Assembly (NCBI GenBank): GCA_037043235.1
Contig: JAWRVZ010000003.1
Coordinates: forward strand, 11,025,001 to 11,089,000
Direction of reading: 5' to 3'
DNA length: 64,000 nucleotides
DNA from: Rhodeus uyekii
Lineage: Eukaryota > Chordata > Actinopteri > Cypriniformes > Acheilognathidae
The notes beneath the pieces were generated by a model. It was not told where the DNA came from. It saw only the letters and a program-made list of their open reading frames with translations, and did no database searches. Below are positions 24,561 through 36,427 of this stretch, in pieces. The number at the start of each line of letters is the position of its first letter. Position 1 is the stretch's first letter. Made by a program: the position numbers and the translations under genes.

Positions 24561-25720
24561 ACAGAGTCCCAACATCACATGACTGCACTCACTGTTGATA
24601 ATAATGCCCTGAGATGATCATAAACGAGACAGTGGTCACATTTTACTCCATTTATGACACTTAATACTTATCAGATTATGTTTAAAAATAATAATGATAA
24701 TTTCTGTGTATGCTCAAAATGCATTCAAACTGTATCGTTATCGCGTAAAAAGTGTTTTACACAAAACAAAAATGCAGGCAGAATAATTCTATTTAAAAAA
24801 ACAAAACATTTACAGAGCAACTTGTACATTTTACAACTTAAAACTGTAATTTACACCTAATGAACAAAAATCCAAAAGCAATAGTTATATGGGCTTTCAG
24901 CGAAATGGCACAAACCTGTTGCAAATAAAACAAAATTTAAACATTGAAAATGTTTTACTAACACAAATATTGTAAGTCGTGGTTTTCCTATCGAAAGCTG
25001 ATAATTACATCATGACTTTTAAAATGAAAATAAATAATAAAATAATGCGACAATTTATTAGTTTACCTGATGTCATTAACCAACATCAGAGAACCATAAA
25101 CACTAAATGTGTTTAGCTATTAACATATTACCTTAAATGTTTGGCAATAGGCCTAAATATATTTTTAAAGTTTAAAATTAGTGTATGACAACTTGCCCCA
25201 ATGAGCATTTGATAAGTTGTCCGAACTGACAGGAAAATACCGTTGTCCCAAGAACAGAGATCGACAAATTATATAGGCATATGAAGAATTATATAACGAA
25301 TAATCTTTGTTAATATTGGTGTTACTAGTTCTTTAAATTGCCGGTTGCCTACGTCTGTTCATGACGTAATGTACATTTGATGAAATGAGATTTGACCCGC
25401 ACTGTAGGCCTGTATAAGATTAAGCTGTAACGTGGTTCACTAAAGAATCTTAGACTGAAAAAGATCAACAACTATAACGTAACTCACTGCGCTGGTATTA
25501 TCCAGCTGTGCATAACCGGATGTCCAAATTTCCCATTGGTCTGTGCGGATTTAGGCCGCAATATCCACAGATGAGAAAGGGCAAAAAGACATCTTTCCTG
25601 GTGAAATAAGCCGTTAGGATTATAGCGACTGTTCTGCTGTGCTAATATAGACCTGTCCATGTACATCTGTAGAGCTTCAGTAATTATGGAAAAACAAACA
25701 AACAAAAAAAAAAGATATAT
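24561..25720. other. Upstream intergenic DNA of rassf10, nothing recognised
   Basis: AT-rich single-copy-looking sequence. No exon-like frame, RNA gene or repeat was recognised. Confidence 0.4.
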
Positions 25721-25724
25721 AGAA

Positions 25725-25759
25725 ATGTGTGTTTGTATGTATATACACACAACACGCAT

Positions 25760-25792
<33 letters not shown>

Positions 25793-25891
25793 CGTGTATA
25801 TATACACACACACACGTATACATACACACATATACATACATATACACATATATACACACATGCGTCCATAGACATATATACATACAAACAT

Positions 25892-25923
<32 letters not shown>

Positions 25924-25924
25924 T
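25725..25924. repeat. Compound (CA)n/(CATA)n/(TA)n microsatellite
   Basis: About 200 bases of CA, CATA and TA units, ending in (TA)n at 25898-25922. Tyr/Cys/Val-rich and Thr/His-rich frames across it are artefacts. Confidence 0.95.
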
Positions 25925-26031
25925 TTAATTATTTTATATAACATACTATTGTCATATATATGACAATAGTATATGTTACCTAACCCTAACCAGTATATAT
26001 ATTTTAATTATATTATATAACATACTATTGA
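25923..26031. repeat. Direct repeat of about 30 bp with a 30-bp perfect palindrome between copies
   Basis: 'ttttaatta..ttatataacatactattg' occurs at about 25923-25951 and again at about 26002-26030. Bases 25943-25972 are a perfect palindrome (ATACTATTGTCATAT and its complement). Two telomere-like units (taaccc) lie between, at about 25981-25991, too few to mean anything. Confidence 0.75.
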
Positions 26032-27409
26032 CATATGAGAATTGTATATAATATACAATTTAAAAATATTGAAGTTATATACATAAAGCTTTATAATAGC
26101 AGCAATAATATAATTAACTTATTGTTATTATTTCCTGTAGAAGACTACCAGTGCACATAAAATAGGATTATATTAACAACTATTATTATTTTAATTTTAT
26201 GTAGTATATAATGTTGATTTAATTTGTAGTTAAGTTATATTCAACTTTAGCTAAAGAAAATAGGGTAGTGTGTCATTATTAACAATTTACTGCCACATAG
26301 TGGTTGTAATAAACATTACATAAGCCCATGTGTTTTTAAACGTCCAAACAGAGCCATTTCATTCATTCGGTTTTGTTGATCAAAAACGAATAAACCAAAA
26401 GAATGCTCCTAATGAGTTATTAGCACAGAGGAAGTAGAGAAGCTGAGAAAACCAGTTTGCAGTACAAACACAGTTTATTTTCGTTTTCTTTTCGTGTCAT
26501 CCCCTCCAGGAAAATACACACGTTTAAAACCAATGATCTGACAAGAGTCCACCTAAAAAGCTAGCCAAACTCTCCAGACAAAGCGTTCTCCTCACTGAAA
26601 ACAAATACATTAGTGTTCCGCTTTAATGCTCATTTCACTAACAGATACTCTGCAAAACATGACAAACAAAACCCACAATCTTGTGTGGTAAATAAGACTG
26701 AGATCAACAATTTGATTCGGATTCAGGATTCATTAATTAACCCATTAAAAAAAAAAAAAAGCACTGTCACTTATTAGTCTGGTTGTTGTTGTCACTTGAT
26801 GTCTTTCCCTCTGTACATGACACTAACTCAACCGCTGTCTTTTCTGAAATTGATATTGACATTAAACACATTTCCATCAATTAATTCTTAGTTTGTTCCC
26901 AGCTTTTAAAACGTCAAAGGCATTAAGGTGATAGAATCCAAATCTGAGTCTGACTTTTTTTGGTGTCAACAATTTTCTGAGCTGGAAAAAACAAAGAAAA
27001 GGCACTTTCAACACCTGTTACTTTCACTTGGCATGAACAGAACTGATAGAATGTGTTTATTTGGTGTACAAGAGAGAAACGTGACCTACTTTGCTCAGAC
27101 GGGCTTGGTAAAAGAATGCGGTAGAACAAAAAATACAAACGTGAAGTTACGTATATAATTTACTCGCAATTAGACAAAGTTTGATGATAAACACTAAGGC
27201 ACAATATGCTTTGGTGATTTCGCTATGTAAATTCCCTTTGTTTTGTAACCTATTCTGATACGGGAACCAATAACGCGCTAGTTTCTTAAATTTTGTGTTT
27301 TGTTTGCCCAAACAAAGTCATCTAACAGAATTTTTAAAATAACATTGATAGCCCCGCCCCCAACTCACACCATTGGTCGAGTCAGTGCTGTTGCGTAAAA
27401 CTTTCATTA
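26032..27409. other. Intergenic DNA between rassf10 and tead1
   Basis: No coding exon was seen. A TTTATT (AATAAA on the minus strand) near 26474 could be a distal polyadenylation signal for tead1, but nothing distinguishes it from chance in AT-rich DNA. Confidence 0.35.
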
Positions 27410-28014
27410 AGGCCCAGTCACAAAGCCGATTGCGCACAAATTACTCACAAATCACGCATAGATTGGGTTTGTGCGTGCTTGTGCGTTGAGAAATTGACCA
27501 AAGTATTCCACGAACATTCGACGCACACCTGACGCACGAATCACTGCCGGAGCGCGTCCAAACACACACGCTTCGCGAACGTTCCACGAACAAGCACTTT
27601 CAGAATCCACATTGTCAGTGGAATGAACGTGATACGTGCGCCGCGGTGCGCGGTTCATGAGTGATCTGAAGGTGGGGCGTCAGTGGACGTGCGCGCTTTC
27701 GAACCAGTTCCGACGCATAAGCACTGACGGCCGACGCGTGTCCCGCGCATGTCACGCATACTCAACGCATAAACTACGCACGGCGACTCATAAATAACGC
27801 ACACCAACGCACATCTGTGCGTCAGAAAATTTTTGAACCGTTCAAAACTCAAAATCACGCACAAACCATCTTCGACGCACTTCCACTTACAATCACTGAC
27901 GGTCCTCCTTCATTCCACCGACGAATTACGCATATGACGCACACTCCACGCAGAAAGGAAAATCTGTGCGTAATTCGTGCGTTCTTCATGCGTTTTCGCT
28001 GTGTGAGTGGGCCT
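27410..28014. mobile_element. PIF/Harbinger-like MITE, 605 bp
   Basis: The ends AGGCCCAGTCACA and 'gtgagtgggcct' are inverted repeats, and TTA flanks both sides (27407-27409 and 28015-28017), the 3-bp target duplication typical of PIF/Harbinger. The interior is CpG-rich with repeated 'gcgtgcg/acgcac' motifs. A related copy lies inverted at 60054-60603. The superfamily is inferred from the duplication length, and there is no transposase. Confidence 0.7.
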
Positions 28015-28182
28015 TTAGCGCAAGTGTTTAAAGTTTTCGCATAAAATACGCGAGCCAAAAACGCGTTAACTTTCGCGCTCTGGCATAGTATTTATAACAC
28101 AGAATGCAAATTCGGAAATAAACAAAACTGGTTATGGTTTGTGTTTGTCTGGTTACGTTTAAGGTTTCTCTTATGAAAATGA

Positions 28183-28188
28183 TTTATT
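28183..28188 (-). terminator. Candidate tead1 polyadenylation signal AATAAA
   Basis: TTTATT on the plus strand reads AATAAA on the minus strand, about 575 bases downstream of the tead1 stop codon. It is the first canonical signal I noticed before the Harbinger-like MITE. Actual usage is unknown and longer 3' UTRs are common for this gene. Confidence 0.3.
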
Positions 28189-28761
28189 TCTTAGTGTTTT
28201 AGTACTGGAGCAGCCCATGTGCAGTGTAAGGCAGGCCGTTCCACATAAATAATACAGTACCCTTTTATGCTCTTTCATTAGAGTTAAACCACTAAAGGTG
28301 ACAAAATACCAGGGGCGAAGCCTTTGAAATGTAGCCTAGTTTCAACGTGAGAAGAAAAGGTTGAAGAGAAAAAAGCTTTGACAATATGTACTATACTTTA
28401 TATAAGCGACGCTCTTTCAAAACACATTGTGGTTTAAAACATCAACCGAGTTAAACAGACATCCAAACAAAATATCAAAACTGTACCGTTTCACACACGA
28501 CAGGTTAAAGAAAATAAACACCGAAACACGAGCGATGAACAAACGATAACGTAATTATTCATTCCAGACCTCACCCGAAACGTGACAAAAGCCTTCTGGG
28601 TGGGACTGACAGAGGCACAGCCACTTCAAATGAGGTTGCGAGTCATTCAAAGGCTTTTCTTAGTCCGTCAGGCTTTGCTGCCCTTGGCTGGTAGCCTAAA
28701 AGCTCAGTGAATATAAAGTCTCCACTGTCTCTGACTGCTCTCAGTGTTACTCGTGTGAGCC

Positions 28762-28875
28762 TCAGTCTTTGACCAGTCTGTAGATGTGATGCTGAGCGCC
28801 GTGCTCGCTGTTTGAGACCTCGAACACGCAGGCCATGCACAGTAGAGTCTCTTGAGTTTCTCTGTTGGTCACCAC
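28762..28875 (-). CDS. tead1: tead1 coding exon 11: C-terminus and stop
   Basis: One hundred fourteen nt: residues 386-422 (VVTNRETQETLLCMACVFEV, then SNSEHGAQHHIYRLVKD) and a TGA stop. The acceptor is TTCCTGCAG|GTG. No single long open frame covers this exon on the minus strand with its true start; it was found by following the expected peptide after exon 10. Confidence 0.96.
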   Translation of the reverse strand: MVTNRETQETLLCMACVFEVSNSEHGAQHHIYRLVKD

Positions 28876-30319
28876 CTGCAGGAACAGCGGACGGAGAAAG
28901 GCTGCTTTTAGAGCACATTTGGCACTGGCTGTTTACACACGCATTTAGATAAGAGAATGACGTGGGAGTTGTAGAACCTACCAGTAGTATAGTAAAGTTT
29001 TCCAGTACGCTGTTCATCATGTACTTCTCCGGCAGGTGCTTGAGCTTGTGGATGAAGTTGATCATGTATTCACACATGGGAGAGCGGCTGATCTTGTACA
29101 CAAAACGGCCGTTCTCGAACCGAGCGTACTCCGTCTGCCAGAACACACAAGGAAATAAGATAGATTGGAATTCATTAAGTTAATTCATACAGTTCTCATT
29201 TATTTATATATTTATAAATAAATGTGTGTTTGTATGTATGTTTTATGTGTAAAATGTGAAATATATAAATATATATATATGTGTATAATTTGTAATATAA
29301 TATTAGACACACTAATATATATATTTTTTTGTGTGTCTAATATTATATTACAAATCATGCATACATGTATGTACAGTGGAACCCGGTTATGTTGACGGCC
29401 TCGGGGGTTGCAAAAAAGCGTTGAGATAACCAACAGCCAATATGACGATTTATTAGATGAAGCGATCGGCATGCTATAAAAAATGTACATACACTGTACA
29501 CGTTTGCTAACAACAAAAGTCGTATGTGCACCAACTAACAGCAGAGATTTACCAGTATACGATAAAAAAACACCTTTGATTTCGATACAAATCTTTAATT
29601 ATATTCTCCAACATTGCAAACACAATTTCGCTCACAGCGTAAACAGTCACAACACGCATAAACACATTCACTCAAAACAGTCATTTAGCTCTGACACAGT
29701 TCTGAAAGTATTGCACACGCGGTTACTATGTTTTCTTTACAAACTCTAAAATGCTTAGTTGCTTTTTGATAATATTACAGATTATACACACACATACATT
29801 ATATATATATATATATAATGTATGCATATGTGTATGTATAATGTATATGCATGTCTGTGTATATATGTGTGTATATGCATGTGTATATATATGTGTGTGA
29901 GTATATGTATGTGTGTGTATGTATACACATGTGTGTATATGTATGTATGTGTGTGAGTATATGTGTGAGTGAGTATGTGTATATGTGTGTGTGTATGTAT
30001 ACACGTGTGTATCTATATGTATACGTGTGTGAGTATATGTGTGAGTGAGTATGTGTGTGTATGTATGTATGTGTGTGAGTATATGTGTGAGTGAGTATGT
30101 GTGTGTATGTATACACATGTGTGTATGTATGTGTGTGCATGTATGTATACACGTGTGTATGTATATGTATGTGTGTGAGTATATGTGTGAGTGAGTATGT
30201 GTATATGTGTATGTGTGTGCATGTATGTATACACGTGTGTATGTATATGTATGTGTGAGTATATGTGTGAGTGAGTATGTGTATCTGTGTATGTGTGCGT
30301 ATGTATACACATGTGTGTA

Positions 30320-30350
<31 letters not shown>

Positions 30351-30681
30351 TTGAGTGAGTATAAGTGTATATATGTATGTGTGTGTGTGTGTGTTTGAGT
30401 GAGTATGTGTATATATGTATGTGTATATATGTGTGTGTGTGTGTGTGAGTGAGTATATGTGTATGTGTGTGTATGTATGTATACATGTATGTGTGAGTGA
30501 GTATGTGTGTGAGTATGTGTATGTGTATACATGTATGTGTGTGTATGTATATGTAAGTATGTATGTGTGTGTGTGTGTGTGTGTGTGTTTGAGTGAGTAT
30601 AAGTGTATATATGTATGTGTGTGTATGTATGTGTATATATATGTGTGTGTGTGTGTGTTTGAGTGAGTATATGTGTATATA

Positions 30682-30721
<40 letters not shown>

Positions 30722-30967
30722 AGTGTGTTTGAGTGAGTATAAGTGTATATATGTATGTGTGTGTGTGTGTGTGTTTGAGTGAGTATGTGTATATATGTAT
30801 GTGTATATATGTGTGTGTGTGTGTGAGTGAGTATATGTGTATGTGTGTGTATGTATACATGTATGTGTGTGAGTATGTGTATGTGTATACATGTATGTGT
30901 GTGTATGTGTATGTATGTATGTGTGTGTGTGTGTGTGTGTGTGTTTGAGTGAGTATATGTGTATATA

Positions 30968-31005
<38 letters not shown>

Positions 31006-31731
31006 AGTGAGTATAAGTGTATATATGTATGTGTGTGTGTGTGTTTGAGTGAGTATGTGTATATATGTATGTGTATATATGTGTGTGTGTGTGTGAGTGA
31101 GTATATGTGTATGTGTGTGTATGTATGTATACATGTATGTGTGTGAGTATATGTGTGAGTGAGTATGTGTGTGAGTATGTGTATGTGTATACATGTATGT
31201 GTGTGTATGTATATGTATGTATGTGTGTGTGTCTGTGTGTGTTTGAGTGAGTATATGTGTATATATGTATGTGTGTGTATGTATGTGTGTTTGAGTGAGT
31301 ATATGTGTATATATGTATGTGTGTGTATATATGTATATGTATGTATGTGTGTGAGTGAGTATGTGTATATGTGTATAAATGTATGTGTGTGAGTATGTGT
31401 GTGTGTACGTATGTATGTGTGTGAGTATATGTGTGAGTGAGTGTGTGTGTATGTATATGTATGTGTGTGAGTATATGTGTGAGTGAGTATGTGTGTATGT
31501 GTGTGCATGTATGTATACACGTGTGTATGTATATGTATGTGTGAGTATATGTGTGAGTGAGTATGTGTATGTGTATACATGTATGAGTGTGTATGTATGT
31601 ATGTATATGTAAGTATGTGTGTGAGTATGTGTGTTTGAGTGAGTATATGTGTATGTGTGTGTATATATGTATGTGTATGTGTGTGTGTGTGTGTGTGTGT
31701 TTGAGTGAGTATAAGTGTATATATGTATGTG

Positions 31732-31762
<31 letters not shown>

Positions 31763-31957
31763 TTGAGTGAGTATATGTGTATATATGTATGTGTGTGTAT
31801 GTATGTGTGTTTGAGTGAGTATATGTGTATATATGTATGTGTGTGTATATATATATATGTATATGTATGTGTGTGTGTGAGTATGTATGTATGTATGTGT
31901 GTGTGTGTGTGTTTGAGTGAGTATATGTGTATATATGTATGTGTGTATATGTATGTG

Positions 31958-31988
<31 letters not shown>

Positions 31989-32209
31989 TTGAGTGAGTAT
32001 GTGTATATATGTATGTGTATATATGTGTGTGTGTGTGTGAGTGAGTATATGTGTATATATGTATGTGTGTGCATGTATGTATACATGTATGTGTGTGTAT
32101 GTATACACGTATGTATATGTATGTATGTGTGTGAGTATATGTGTGAGTGAGTATGTGTGTGAGTATGTGTATGTGTATACATGTATGTGTGTGTATGTAT
32201 ATGTAAGTA

Positions 32210-32245
<36 letters not shown>

Positions 32246-33685
32246 AGTGAGTACCTCAACTTTTTCAACCACTTGTTTCCCGAAGGAGCAGACTTTTGTC
32301 GAGCAGGTAATGGTCATGTTCTCTGAGCTCTCGTACTGACTGGTCACACCATAGAAAGCCCCAGAATCCTCCTGGATGTTGCAGTTCAGGTCGGCCTGTG
32401 AACGCCCCACATAACAGCTCAGTGACGATGAAGAAACGGATGATGATGAGAGAAAACATGGACAATAGCAACTTCGACCACAGGGTTTGAATAAATGAGA
32501 AATTTGTCAGACACTAATAAATAAAGGTGCTGTCAACACTGAACTCCTTGACTAAACTGTGAATAAGAGCCTCCTGTGATGATTATCAAGGCCACAAACA
32601 ACTGGAATCACAGGCATCTTGTTTACAGATGCATTTAATGAAATTTGCGCAAGTTTAAAAACATCTTTTGTACAGTCTCAGAGATTTCAAGGCTATAAAA
32701 CATGATTTATTATGCCACAATATCAAAAAAATTATATTCGTTTCAGCTGCTGTTGTCCTAAAAATCACCCATTACTAAAAGATAAACCAGGCACAAACCA
32801 AATGTCTGATGTAAAGTAATAAGTGTTAACCTTCAGAGAGCGGTGTGCGTCTTTATTTCACTCCGTACAGGATCTGGTCATGCGCTCGCACCTGTCGCAC
32901 AGAGCGGCAGGTGTTCAAATAAAGGCTCCCTATCAAATCCAGCATCAGCAGTATTAAAGGACAGCGCGCGCTGTGTTTCACATTCAGACCGCCCAGGGAT
33001 TAAACACACCACTGCTGGCTTTAAAGCAGCACTTTAATCAAACCTGAACGTGTTGAACCAATTCAGCTGCCTCCACGCAAACCCATGCTGGAATATTCAT
33101 CTTTGGGACATCCTTTATGGCATAGGAGTTTATTTTTAATTAACCAAAACCTTTACTTTTAAATGTTACCATTTTACCCTTATCCTTTCATTCTTAAATC
33201 TTAAAATATGTATTGTTTAAAGTCTATTTTAGAACTAAAGTAAAAAATAAATAAGGTTCATTTAAAAAAGGGTTTATGTAAATATGAAAAGGATTCATTT
33301 TTAAAATAAAGCTAAAATTGTTCGTACTTGAAGAAACACTCTTATATTGACTATCGTATCTTTCATTAGAAAAAAATATTTGTATTAAAAAAGGGAATTA
33401 TTATAAGAATTACCCTTATCCCAAACCTAGATTTTCACAAAAAAACAATAAAAGCCAACATAAAAAAATAATTGTTTAAGGTTAATTTTTGTTTTATTAA
33501 ATTGCACACGGTCAAACTATTAGTTACTCAAATTAGGTTTTTATATTAGTAATGACATCTTTTAATTGACAATTTAATTATATATAAAAATTTAAAAAAA
33601 ATAGCAAAAAGTGAAAATAAAACTTATCATTAAACTTATTATGAGAAATTATTTACTAATTTTACACATAAATATATTCACAATA

Positions 33686-33723
<38 letters not shown>

Positions 33724-36318
33724 TATACTCACATACATATATGTATATATATTAATTTCATATTTATACATACATGTATATATATTAATTTCATATTTAA
33801 TATATGCTATATAATTATATTTCAAACTACACACATTATAATATAATACATAACATTTTATTTAAACTTATACGATTTAGTTTTTTACTTTCTTAAAGTT
33901 CAGTTAATATTAAACTTTTATCTGTAATATTTAATTTATATGTTAGATATGATTAATATTATAATTATGTATAGGCACATACACACACATATATATATAT
34001 ATATATACACACACACGCATATACATATATACGTGCGTGTGTGTGCGCGCGCGTGTGTGTGTGTGTGTGTGTATATACACACATATATACACACACATTT
34101 TATATTATATATAAATAGATAAATAAATACACACATACATATATATATACATATACATACATATATATAAATATAAAAAGATTCTCACTATAATGCAAAA
34201 CTATCTAACTTGAGATTATAGAAAATGGAGGGGGGGGGGCTTTGTTTTAAAGGACGGTCTCACTATTACAGGTGTTTATGGACATATTTTTTGAATTGTT
34301 AAGTGTAGTAACACATAAACAACGTGGGGGGTGATTCAACTCAACTCAATTTGTATTGCTGCGACCTGATCGCTCAGATGCTCACAGACTCACCCAGAAC
34401 TTGACCAGGAAGAAGGCATTCTGTGGCCCTTTCCCAAACAGCTCCTTCAGCCCACCCTTCTTCTCAGGGAACTTGTCGTAGATTTGACGTATGTCCACTG
34501 TCTCTAGCAGCGCATCGTTGTAAGAATAATTCGTCTGGCCGATGTGCACAAACAGATGCTTGTTGTACTGCAGAAAGAGTATACAACATATACATTTTTC
34601 TGAATAAAAATACCTGTGTAAGATGTTTAAGCAACAAGCTTTCAATAAGTTCAAATGAAGCATTTTCGACAGCATTTGTGAAGCTGTTTCAGTCCGTTCT
34701 ACACCTCCACCCCAAAGCTGAATGTTTGTGTGACTGGATGACTGCATTGAGTGTACAGCTACAAATGCATGATTAATAGCTGCTGTCACGCCAGACCAGA
34801 GGGACAAGCGTTTCATAGAGATGCTGCCAACATGATAGATCACACAGGTCTTCTAGAACACGGACACGAGGCATTTTGATAACCTGTAGGTCACTAGTAG
34901 TTCTTCCCAGGTCTCACTTTTAATCTACACGTGCCGTTTTGTCTTCATTGCCTCGACTGCAGTCAGATCAGAGCTTAAATAGGACATTCAGCGTCGGTCA
35001 GCTGATTTAAGGACACATCTGGATGACTACTACTGCAACACTTCTGGGTTCTTTTAGTGCAGCAGAAAAGATGTGTTGAGCTGAAAATGACTTAAGAAGC
35101 GCTATCTGTAGATTTCCATCATCACTGGATCGGGAAAAATGCAGGATGTGACCCTGGTCTCTAATAAGGCCTTGCATTTCTCCAAAGCTTGCTGATCCAA
35201 GGCTAAATGTAAACTCAATTCTTACACCATGTTATGCCATTCTTATATTATGTGTGTAAATGTCAGTTTGACAATAAACAATTCTTCCATCAAGTAAGGC
35301 ACTACTGTATTTATAAAAATTGCAAAGCTGCCTAAAGTCCTAATTGAATGGTGTTGGTTGTGTCATGTTGAGTTGATCGGTGCATGAAAAGCAGCAGTAG
35401 TGCAGTGACTGGTAAAGCAGGTCACGGCTGCTCTTCTGCAGTGATTCTGACTCACTGAATCTGGGTCCCGCTGATGCTCCAGGAAGGAGGAAAACTCCAC
35501 CAACCGCAGTTTAGAGGTGCCGATGGAGCGCCCGTGCCACACCGGCACTGCGACTGTGAGGGGTGTAGGGGACTCGTAAGCTGCACACACACACACAGCA
35601 TTTACACACATTAGTGATGTATTAAAGCAATAAGGCCAGAGATGTTAAAGGGATAGTTCAGACAGATAATAAAATCCTGTCATCATTTACTCACTCAAAA
35701 GTTGCTTTCTTGAACACAACATAAGATATTTTGAAGAATGTTGGTAGTCAGACAATTATTGGGCCACATTGTCCACATTACAAACATTCTTCAAAATATC
35801 TTCTCTTTTGTTCATCAGAAGTAAGAAATTCATCCAGGTTTGGAACAACTTGATGGTGAGTAAATGGTGACAACTACAATTTTTGGGTCCATATCATAGT
35901 GATTTAACTATAATAAATGTACTAGACTTTATAATAAATCTTCATAAACCAAATAATGTAACTGTAAATGTAACAGTTTTAACAATAGTATACATATTAT
36001 ATAACAATTAAAGTGAAATATATATTTATGATGTAATTTGAGATTTACACTAAGATAGATAGATATTTATGTACATTGTTTAAATAAAAAATACAATTAT
36101 TATTATATTATAATCATATTTATATATATAATATATAATAATATTTAATAATTTAATACATATTAATTTGATAATAATTCTTCAACCACGAAATGTGCTT
36201 CTTATACTTATTATATTCTCATATCATATTACCACCAAACCATACTATATTGCCATCATAAAAAAAATCTAAATACTAATATAATAAAATTATATATTAA
36301 ATTATATATACCCAGCGC

Positions 36319-36356
<38 letters not shown>

Positions 36357-36370
36357 TATACATACTGTAA

Positions 36371-36427
<57 letters not shown>

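Noticed and set aside
25979..25992. Telomere-like taaccc repeats
   Set aside because: Only two units, embedded in AT-rich repeat DNA; not an interstitial telomere.
29851..32250. Plus-strand Cys/Val/Tyr-rich frames of 60-93 codons
   Set aside because: Translations of the complementary TG/TATG repeat; no domain, no start context, overlapping in several frames.
29726..32410. Minus-strand open frames of 894, 769 and 751 codons rich in Thr, His, Tyr and Ile
   Set aside because: They are translations of the CA/CATA microsatellite, which lacks stop codons in all frames; only the first 47 codons of the 894-codon frame (after MGRSQ) are real, as tead1 exon 9.
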